64,000 nt of DNA. Source: Hymenopus coronatus (taxonomy: Eukaryota > Arthropoda > Insecta > Mantodea > Hymenopodidae). The first letter of the stretch is position 1. Each line of letters opens with the position of its first letter. The stretch is taken from positions 29,382,501-29,446,500 of the forward strand of contig CM060883.1 of NCBI GenBank assembly GCA_030762935.1, in the 5' to 3' direction. Under the pieces are notes generated by a model. It was not told the DNA's origin. It saw only the letters and a list, made by a program, of their open reading frames with translations, and did no database searches. Both the position numbers and the translations under genes were made by a program. Positions 56,353-64,000 of the stretch are shown here, in pieces.

Positions 56353-56860
56353 CACGGACCTTTTTGTGAAAATGCTTTTTTTGGATATTGGGGACCCTAA
56401 AACATATACTTCCGGTGAAATCCTCGTATCGAATTTTTGGGTGGAGTGCAATACCTTCTCTATACTCTATGTACATAGTGCGTAAAGAGAAAGTAAAACT
56501 GTAATCTCCTTAAAACAGACAATTTATGTTATATACATTTTTTGTGGAATTGGCTACTTTTGAGCTATTCCTTGTTATTGGTTTTAGTTTTAATATCCTT
56601 ACTTTTTAAATTTGGGATTTGTCAACTCCTGTGAATGCAAAGAAATGAATTTAATCCACATGACAACCAGCTTTTTATAGATTTGTCTATCGCTTTATCC
56701 TAGTGTATTCTTTCATTTCCCTTCTACTTACAAGAAACAAGTAATAAGACCATTTCTGCTAACGTTTATCTCGATTAGCATGAAGTAGAAGAAGAATAAA
56801 CTTTTAACAACAATTTGTTACCGAGATATAGAGAAAGTCATTTGAATTGAATACATAAGA
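55527..56860 (-). repeat. H-repeat, older reverse copy split by a younger forward copy
   Basis: Left piece 55527-55608 (TCTTTATTCTGGATGAATTT to AAACTTACATAAAAA), right piece 56495-56860 (TGTAATCTCCTTAAAACAGA to ATACATAAGA). Together they are contiguous in the family. Confidence 0.8.
55609..56494 (+). repeat. H-repeat, full length, nested
   Basis: 886 bp from TCTGATGTGTACCATTC to GTAAAGAGAAAGT, inside the reverse copy. The CA tract has 14-15 units (56321-56349). No duplication of flanking bases beyond A. Confidence 0.88.
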
Positions 56861-56878
56861 TTTTTAGACAAATTCCGT

Positions 56879-58105
56879 GCATGTGTCCAGGTGTCTGTAA
56901 ACAGGATAACTCAAAAACGAAAAGTAGGTAAAATGCGAAACTTGATATTTAAGTACAGTATCTTCCAAAGATGCGACACTAACAGTTTGAGGAAAATCCG
57001 CCCCCCTCACACCAAACACCCTTTACATGGAAAAAAGTTTGAAAAATGTATTCTTCTCAAAAACGGTTCTAACGGTTTTGATTAAAATGCCGTACCTATA
57101 TTAAAGATATTTATATGACAAATAAAATACATATCTTGAATTTTATGGGAATAGCCTCTGAAAACTTCTTTATTCTGGATGAATTTTGAGTAATTGGTAA
57201 ACCGTAAGAGACTGACAAGTCTTACACAAAAATGTAGATATCTTTAAAACACACAATTTATCTTTTATACATTTTTTTCTGGAATCTGCCATTTTTGAGA
57301 TATTCCTTGTTATTGGTTTCGGTTTTAAAATACTTCAACTTTTCACATACGGAAACTTGTAAACTTCAGGCCATGCAAAGAAACAGATTTCAACCACATG
57401 GCAATCAGATTTTAAAAGAAATGACTATCGCTTTAGCCCAGTGTATTAATTTATTTCTCATCTACTTGCAAGGAAGCAAGAAATAAGACCGTTTCTGCTG
57501 ATGTTTATCTGGATTAAACAGATTTCAACCACATAGCAACCAGACTTTAAAAGATTTGACTATCACTTTAGCCCAGTGTATCAATTTATTTCTCATCTAT
57601 TTACACAGAAGCAAGAAATAAGACCGTTTCTGCTGATGTTTATCTGGATTAAACAGATTTCAACCACATAGCAACCAGATTTTAAAAGATTTTACTATCG
57701 CTTTAGCCCAGTGTATTAATTTATTTCTCATTTACTTACAAGGAAGCAAGAAATAAGACCGTTTCTGCTGATGTTTATCTGGACTTAACAGATTTCAACA
57801 CATAGCAACCAGATTTTAAAAGATTTGACTATCACTTTAGCCCAGTGTATCAATTTATTTCTTATCTACTTACACAGAAGCAAGAAATAAGACCGTTTCT
57901 GCTGATGTTTATCTGGATTAAACAGATTTCAACCACATAGCAACCAGATTTTAAAAGATTTGACTATCGCTTTAGCCCAGTGTATTAATTTATTTCTCAT
58001 TTACTTACAAGGAAGCAAGAAATAAGATTGTGCTAATGTTTATTTCGATTAACATTAAGTAGAGAGAAGAATAAGCTTTTTAATAACAATTTGTCACAGA
58101 TCAGA
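56879..58105 (-). repeat. H-repeat expanded by an internal tandem array
   Basis: Reverse copy without its palindromic end. Its 5' part is amplified into five ~135-bp units (listed separately), which makes it much longer than normal. Ends with a shortened CACAGATCAGA. Confidence 0.8.
57381..58054. repeat. Five-unit tandem array of 135-bp H-repeat segment, alternating A-B-A-B-A
   Basis: Units start at 57381, 57516, 57651, 57786 and 57920. Each runs from AAACAGATTTCAACCACAT through TTTAGCCCAGTGTAT to TGCTGATGTTTATCTGGATT. Units 1, 3 and 5 share TATCGCTTTAG, GTATTAATTT and CAAGGAAGC. Units 2 and 4 share TATCACTTTAG, GTATCAATTT and CACAGAAGC. Unit 5 leads back into ordinary H-repeat sequence. Confidence 0.92.
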
Positions 58106-58110
58106 TTTTT

Positions 58111-58983
58111 ACTCTCTCTATACGTACTATGTACATAGTGTATAGAGAAGGTATTGCATTGTACCCAAAAATTCGATACCGAGATTTTACCGGAAATACA
58201 TATTTGAGACTCCCTGAATCCAAAAAAAAGCATTTTTAGAAAAATGTCCGTGTGTATGTCTGTGTTTATGTGTCTGTGTGTCTATGGGCAATATAGCTCA
58301 AAAACGAAAATACCGTTAAATATCAAACTTGGTATTTAAGTTCAATATTTTCCAAGGATGCGACACGAAGATTTTCAAGAAAATCCCCCACCCCCAACTA
58401 CCCTTCACATGAAAAAATGCTGGAAGATTTTGATTTTCTAAAAAATGGCTCTAACGATTTTGATTAAAATATCATGTATTAAAGACATATACTTGACAAA
58501 TAATATGTATATCTTGAATTTTCCAGGAATAGCCTCTGAAGACTACTTTATTCTGGATGAATTTTACGGAATTTTGTGCAACTGGTAAACCGTAAGAGCT
58601 AGACAAAAATTTACCATAGAAAATGTAGAGTACATTAAAACACAGAATTTATGTTATATGATTTTTTTTTCGTGGAGTTGATCGTTTTTTAGATATTCCT
58701 TGTTTTTTGTTTCAGCCTTAAAAACTTATACTTTTCTCATACAGGAATTTGTCAACTCCCATCTACACAAACAAAGGAACTTCAGTCACATAGCAACCAG
58801 CTTTTGACTATCACTTTAACCTATGGTACCCCCTTATTTCGCTTCTACTTACAGGGAAGCAAGTAATAAGACTATTTCTGCTAATTTTTTCTCACTTAGC
58901 ATGAAGTAAATAGAAGCATAAACTTTTTAACAAAAATTTGTTGCAGAGATATAGAGAAAGTCATGTGAATGGAACACATCAGA
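58111..58983 (-). repeat. H-repeat, full length
   Basis: Complete reverse copy of about 873 bp starting ACTCTCTCTATACGTACT and ending ACACATCAGA, only 5 T away from the preceding copy. Confidence 0.88.
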
Positions 58984-59354
58984 TTTTTTATATGGCCACC
59001 TAAAAGCATAGGTCTACTACGATGGTCCCAGAAATTTTTACGGTTCTCCACAAACGCATAATTGCTGCTTGTTCACCACTAGCATTTCCCTGTCGGGAGT
59101 CATCCGAAATTGAAGGATAAAGATTATGTAACGAGTAAAACATTACTCTAGTATATATTTTCTTTTTTTTTAAACTAAACTTGGTATTTAGTTTTTTTTT
59201 AAGATACGTTCATAATGAATTAAATGAACATCTTCATTTTTCTAGGGATAATTACTGAAGCCGTTTTCATTCTCCATGACTTCTGCAAAAATGCTAAAGC
59301 GAAAGAGATAGGATAGAAATATATATATACAAACTTCAATGAGATTGAGAATCA

Positions 59355-59409
<55 letters not shown>

Positions 59410-60510
59410 CCATTTTTGGAGGAGAAGAATTGGCATTTTTTAAGTTCTTTTTGTATTTATTCTTTTTTATTTAGTTTGTAATGGCATGGTACCCCCTTTG
59501 GGAATTAGGAACTTTATTTATTTCAGGAGAAGCAGGAACTCTACATCACAACAGGCCAGCATAAAGAGGAATAATGCATGATATTGCATCCAAGATCGTT
59601 CCGAATCGCTATAGAAACAATCAGGTGCTCATATCTTGTATATCCAGGGTTTAAAGGCGTTGATTCTGTTGCCTCGAATCATCCGCCACCTCTCTGCATA
59701 CAAAAAACTTCGTAATACTTGAGGGATAAGAGTTTATGGCCTTTACGACAGCGCGTATGTGCACCTTTCGCCTTTAGAATAGACCGTCCCGTTGTACAAA
59801 CAAAGCGGTGAAGTTGCCTATAAGTACGGAATTAATGAAAAATAAAATTCGGTAAGAATATGCGGATAGCAATAAAGCTAAAAATCTATAGGATAGTTTT
59901 TAAGCTATGATTTTCTTTTATAAAGCAGTTGTACACACTTTATTAGTTAGTGAATTGTTATTATTATTTTTATTATTTTATTTTTTAATTCTCTTTATTT
60001 TTTAATTTTTTTTTATTCTTTTAATTGGGAGGGGGATAATTGCTGACTGTATCACAGTTTGGCACCTAGAGTCTCTTTAAATGCGGAACATCCAATGACA
60101 GCGGGGTCCGTTTTTCCAATTCCCAGCGTTCTTTCCGGATAAAAACCTGGAAGTTCGGTATTTGTGCCACGTCTCCAACCAGCAGAATCCAATTATATGT
60201 GGCAAATATGATCCAGGTCAGGGTATCGGACAGCTGCCTGCTGGAATTCCAAGGTTAAATAGTTTTCACGTTGTTCTTGTGCCCCACAGCAGCTGACAAC
60301 ATTGAAATAGGTTATTGAGAGATCGTGAAAAGTCAAGGCTGAAGATTGCACAGAGGTGTTTTAGGTCAGCATCAACTGTAACTACAGCGGATCAATTTTT
60401 AAGTGTTGATTGGGAGAACAGTATATGACAGAGGAAATACAGCAATATCGACAGCGGAATGATCGTCTCCAAAGAACGCGACCTTCGAGATTTCCTAGAC
60501 AAGCATTATA
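58984..60510. other. No gene recognised; one long poly(T) tract
   Basis: AT-rich sequence with a 52-base T run (59358-59409), possibly the A tail of an unrecognised reverse-strand retroposon whose body would lie to its right. Nothing else assigned. Confidence 0.4.
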
Positions 60511-61598
60511 CTAGGGTCGGCTGATAAATCCCGGGCCTCTAAATGAAAACGAATTTTTTGTCTTTATTTCTCAACATAATCTCCAGAAAAGCTAATAATT
60601 TGTCATATCGGTGTTCTAATTTAATTAAACCATCTCTGAAGTGCGATTTATCAAGGTCCTCAAAATAGCTATTACCGCATCAATTACCTCCTCGTTGCTG
60701 TGAAATTTTCGTTCTCCAAGAAATTTTGGAGTTTGGGAGCAGGTGCTAGGGTGGATGTTCAAGCAATTCGAACCTTAAATCGCACATTTTTCCCATTGCA
60801 GTGACTGAACGATGAGCCGGAGCATTGACGTGATAAAACAAGATTTTCTTTTTTGCCAAATGAGGTCTTTTTCTTTTCACCTCATCACTCAAACGTTGCA
60901 GTATACTTTTTACCATTTCCTAAGTAATCAATAAAAATAATTCCCTGTGTGTCCCAGAAAACACTCGCCATAACCTGACAAAATTGACTTTGCCCTTTTT
61001 GGAGTTGGTTCATCTGGCGCAATCCACTGTTTTGACTGTAATTTACTTTCTGGAGTGTAGTGATGTATCCAAGTTTCATCCATGGTAATAAGCCGCCTCA
61101 AAATTTCACTGGGATTTTTACGGTAAAGCTCCACATTCTTAACAGAAACAGTTTTTCTTTGCAACTTTTGATCAGGTGTCAACAAGCGAGGCACCCATCT
61201 TTTACAGACCTTGTAAAAGCCCAGAACATTACTTAAAATATTACCTGCACGTTCTTCTGATATGTTTACAGCCTCTGCTATCCCAAACAACTTTAATTTG
61301 CCGTCTTCCAGTACTAAACGATGCATTTTGTCACTTCTACAGGACGTCCACAGTGAGGCTCGTACGTCCCCTGTTATGCCTTTCAAATGGAAGTATTTAA
61401 TCATGGCTCGTTTTTCCAAATCCTCCATTTTCGTGAAAATTCTAAATTTGTCTAGTTTAAAATGCTGTCACTCGAAAACTAAACAAGCTGTAACTATGGA
61501 TACAAGCTAGTCTAGAGTTAAACTATACGATGCTACCGTCTAACAGGCCTAGTGGCGCTATATCTGAGTGAGGCCCGGGACTTATCAGCCGACCCTTG
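60511..61598 (-). mobile_element. Mariner element B, TA duplication intact, internally deleted
   Basis: Terminal inverted repeats CTAGGGTCGGCTGATAAATC and (complement) CAAGGGTCGGCTGATAAGTC agree over about 28 bp. TA is duplicated at 60509-60510 and 61599-61600. Same family as mariner A, but inserted elsewhere and with different lesions. Confidence 0.9.
60560..61428 (-). pseudogene. Mariner transposase B, multiply deleted
   Basis: Starts with an intact family ATG at 61426-61428: MEDLEKRAMIKYFHLKG. It then jumps over most of the helix-turn-helix region (about 40 codons missing, leaving [20 protein letters not shown]). It resumes as [28 protein letters not shown] and ITMDETWIHHYTP with the first catalytic Asp (codon 61078-61080). 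A frameshift near the Q-V-MASVFW junction follows. The second Asp site reads FYHVNAPAHRSV, so Asp is replaced by Val (codon 60827-60829). The stretch carrying the third Asp (YSPDLAPSDY in copy A) is deleted. C-terminal remnants continue to about 60560. Inactive by several independent lesions. Confidence 0.88.
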
Positions 61599-61770
61599 TA
61601 CAGCATGGGTGAAAAGTCCCTACCTACTGGGGTAAACACTAAATCAACTGTTAGGTATTAAAACAACATTATTATTTTCAAATTTTTCACATTTCACAAT
61701 GCTTGCATAATTTGGGTTCCAATATATCCGTGCGCATCCCATCAGTATCAATGCACAGTTGGGTTCGGCG

Positions 61771-62228
61771 TCAAGTTCGTTTATTCATCCTCTTCAACAT
61801 ATCTGGCGTGACTGTTGTAAAAGGCAGCATGAACTCATTTGTGGTGTATCGGTGTTTGCGCACCTCTTGTTTAATGATACCCCAGAGGGCACTGTCCGGT
61901 GTGGTGAGGCCAGGACTTCTTGGAGGCCAAGGCAATGGGACAGGACCATTAATTGGTCCTAAACCAATCCAGCGGTTTGGAAAAACTTGGTTAAGGCACC
62001 TTCGAACCGACAATACAAAATGTGGTGTAGCACCGTCCTGTTGAAACGTAACTGTTTCCAATAATCCTGTGGCTCTCAGCTGTGGGATCAACCACTCATT
62101 CAGCATCCTCAGATTTACAGACCCATCAAAAAAAATACGGGTCAAACAGATGTTTACGGGTCACTCCTACCAAATCATCACGTGTGGATTGTTCTCGATT
62201 TCTTCATAAACGTGCACTCTGGGGTATT
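61771..62228 (-). pseudogene. Tc1/mariner (IS630-like, DDE_3-type) transposase fragment
   Basis: The open part starts TRIFFDGSVNLRMLNEWLIP and includes VTFQQDGATPHFVLSVRRCL (second catalytic Asp), FPNRWIGLGPI, WPPRSPGLTTPDSALWGIIK (third Asp, in PDSALWG), and the C-terminal MLPFTTVTPDMLKRM. The two Asp are 46 residues apart here, with an apparent insertion (NGPVPLP) in the middle. Upstream, in another frame, ENNPHVMIW-like coding continues to about 62228, where an H-repeat cuts it off, so the DNA-binding half and the first Asp are missing. Right next to it, about 61601-61640, is a GGGTGAAAAGTCCC end-like sequence directly abutting mariner B. Confidence 0.75.
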
Positions 62229-62335
62229 CTGCTAATGTTTATCTCGATTAGCATGGTGTAGAAAGAAGAATAATGTTTTGTAAGAAATTTGTTTGTGAGC
62301 AGCTACAGAAAGTTAGGTGAGTGTAACACATCAGA
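62229..62335 (-). repeat. H-repeat 5' end fragment
   Basis: About 107 bp, from TCTGCTAATGTTTATCTCGA to ACACATCAGA, reverse orientation. Confidence 0.75.
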
Positions 62336-62549
62336 TTTTTATACATCCGTTTATACTGTTTGTATAAAATAATCTCTGCTAAAGCCAGTAGCGAAGAATA
62401 AACTTATATGAGGGCAATTTAATAATTTGTATTTATTTTCTGTACAAAGGAAAAATAAAGTGTTAGAGGGAAAAAAGAAAGAAAAAAAATGCTTCATTAC
62501 CCATTTCTTCCTGTGATTGCAAAGCCCATCCATAAACACAGGGCAAGGT

Positions 62550-62930
62550 TGAACGAACGTGCTTGTCTCCTCTCTAAAAAAAAAGGAGGTTTCATTGAAG
62601 TACAGTCTGGGCTAAAATCGGAGTGGGGAATGGAGCAATACATCAAAACAGGTACCAAACTCATTAGTTAGGGGCTCGCGTGGATTAGACTAGGAGCATG
62701 GCGGAACATAAACATTGCTGACGAGAATGGTATGAGATTCTGTCCCATTTGCGAGGAGGAAGAGCTGTGGACTCATATCTTGGCAAGATGTAGGGATACG
62801 GAGGAATGGAGGGAAAATATTTACCGCGATCCTTGGCCACCGCGAATGTTGAGCTAGAAGCATGTTGGACGCTACTGGCAGACAGGGAAGACGTGGTAAA
62901 TTTATAGCAAGACAGCTGAGATCTGAGAAG
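62550..62930 (+). pseudogene. Non-LTR retrotransposon C-terminal fragment with CCHC knuckle
   Basis: One frame reads ERACLLSKKKGGFIEVQ, GMEQYIKTG, a TAG at 62669, then GLAWIRLGAWRNI and FCPICEEEELWTHILARC. The last is a C-x2-C-x7-H-x4-C knuckle of the kind found near the C-terminus of many insect non-LTR ORF2 proteins, often after the conserved W-x-R-L-G segment. It ends at a stop, and in another frame GRQGRRGKFIARQLRSEK continues. No RT core is present. A 5'-truncated, decayed copy of an element unrelated to the Jockey-like pair at the left. Confidence 0.6.
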
Positions 62931-63052
62931 GCTGACTATAGAGAATAGGGAGGGGGGGGGGCAATAAGAAAAGCTAAAAAAAAAGTGGTTATAATGTTTT
63001 ACATACATATATTTCAGATCATACTTATGTCTTTGTTGTGTTATGTATATAT

Positions 63053-63056
<4 letters not shown>

Positions 63057-63113
<57 letters not shown>
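63057..63113. repeat. (TA)n microsatellite
   Basis: About 28 TA units without interruption. Confidence 0.95.
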
Positions 63114-63115
<2 letters not shown>

Positions 63116-63460
63116 CTCTTAAGTATATTTGTCTATTATAATTGGGTACATTAATGCACCTGAATTAGGTGTACTCTGTGTTGTAAAGTAAAATTGCAGT
63201 TTTGAATAGCTTTGTCTCTTTATTTTCATGCTTACTTCTCCGCTTCTCTGCCAGTTGGAAGGAAAAAGGTAAGGGCGATTATAGGATAGATAATTTCGCA
63301 GTGTAGTTTCGCAGTGTTGCCAATTTAGTTCTTTTATAACCAAATCTGGTCGTTTTGAACGACTATCTGGTTGGGAAATTCATCTTTTAGTTGCTAGTGG
63401 GAAATCTAGTTCTTTTAAAAAAAACAGCTAGTTGAAATCTGTTTTTTTTTCTTCTTTTTT

Positions 63461-64000
63461 ATTTTCTCTACACGTACTACGCACATAGTGTATAGAGAAG
63501 GTATTGCATTCCACCCAAAAATGGATACCGATATTTCACCGGAAATACATGTTTTAGGGTCCCCTGAATAAAAAAAATATTTTTGGAAAAAGGTCCGTGT
63601 ATATATGTCCGTGTGTATGTGAACCAATAATTAAAATGTGAAAAGTCAGTAAAATGCCAAACGTGCTATTTAAGTTTAGTATCTTCAAGAGATGTGACAT
63701 GAAGATTTTGAGAAAAATCCTCCCTCCCCAAACTACCGTTTACATGGAAAGTTTAGAAAATTTTGATTTTCTAAAAAATGGCTGTAACGATTTTGATTAA
63801 ATTACCTTATATTAAAGATATTTATATGACAAATAAAATATAAAGCTTGAATTTTCTGGGAATAGCCCCTGAAGACTACTTTATTCTGGATGAATTTTAC
63901 GGACTTTTGCATAACTGCTAAACCGTTAGAGATGGACAAAAACTTACCTCACAAAAAATGTAGAGCACATTAAAACACACAATTTATGTCACATACAGTT
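63461..64000 (-). repeat. H-repeat, palindromic-end part, cut by window edge
   Basis: Reverse copy starting ATTTTCTCTACACGTACTAC with a short TG tract. It continues past the right edge. Confidence 0.85.

Noticed and set aside
57381..58054. CRISPR-like array
   Set aside because: The 135-bp units are contiguous with no unique spacers, and the window is eukaryotic.
59358..59409. Telomere or centromere mark from the long T run
   Set aside because: A simple homopolymer without telomeric repeats; more likely a retroposon tail or slippage.
1..64000. LTR retrotransposon or endogenous virus
   Set aside because: No long direct terminal repeats, protease or integrase motifs, or primer-binding sites were seen. 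All RT sequences are of non-LTR type.

Overview
This window reads as intergenic and partly genic DNA from an arthropod, most likely an insect with a large, repeat-rich, AT-rich nuclear genome. The reasons are Jockey-type non-LTR retrotransposons, several mariner/Tc1-type and hAT-type transposase remnants, many tRNA-headed SINEs, and a spliced sugar-transporter exon of the insect trehalose-transporter (Tret1-like) type. The species cannot be named from the sequence. There is no bacterial gene organisation, operon, CRISPR array or convincing functional tRNA gene.

Layout. Positions 300-5000 are a GC-rich island holding two Jockey-like elements in the same direction. The first is a 5'-truncated reverse transcriptase (RT) ORF. 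The second is a 747-codon ORF whose gag-like start is joined directly to the RT part. Two 5S rRNA-like segments lie between them. From about 5.2 kb to the right edge the window is dominated by one interspersed family of about 850-890 bp, called here the H-repeat. It occurs in some 30 full, partial, nested or inverted copies and covers roughly 40 % of the window (my estimate). Its structure resembles non-autonomous Helentron/DINE-1 elements: unequal ends, a palindrome at the 3' end, a short inverted match at the 5' end, an internal microsatellite and no clear target-site duplication. Strand '+' for an H-repeat means the TCTGATGTG end is on the left and the palindromic end on the right.

Other elements have jumped into H-repeats: SINEs with target-site duplications (5.45, 20.0 and 26.3 kb), a mariner (44.1 kb), a tRNA-like small element (20.3 kb) and a 203-bp perfect palindrome (9.42 kb). 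Transposase relics lie at 28.6 kb (Tc1/IS630 type), 33.7 kb (hAT), 44.1 kb, 49.5 kb and 60.5 kb (mariner) and 61.8 kb (Tc1/IS630 type). All are visibly broken. RT relics lie at 23.3 kb and 62.5 kb.

Host genes. The only confident one is the large 3'-terminal exon of an MFS sugar transporter on the minus strand (53.2-54.3 kb); its upstream exons were not found. Two shorter exon-like segments (11.65 kb and 41.4 kb) are weak candidates. The long low-repeat stretches at 29.9-32.1, 35.4-38.0, 40.3-43.6, 45.5-46.5 and 59.0-60.5 kb show nothing else I can support as genes; they may be introns or intergenic sequence. I do not see a new multi-gene system. The best leads are the 5S-like modules, the H-repeat family and its foldback forms, the perfect palindrome, and the alternating tandem array at 57.4 kb.
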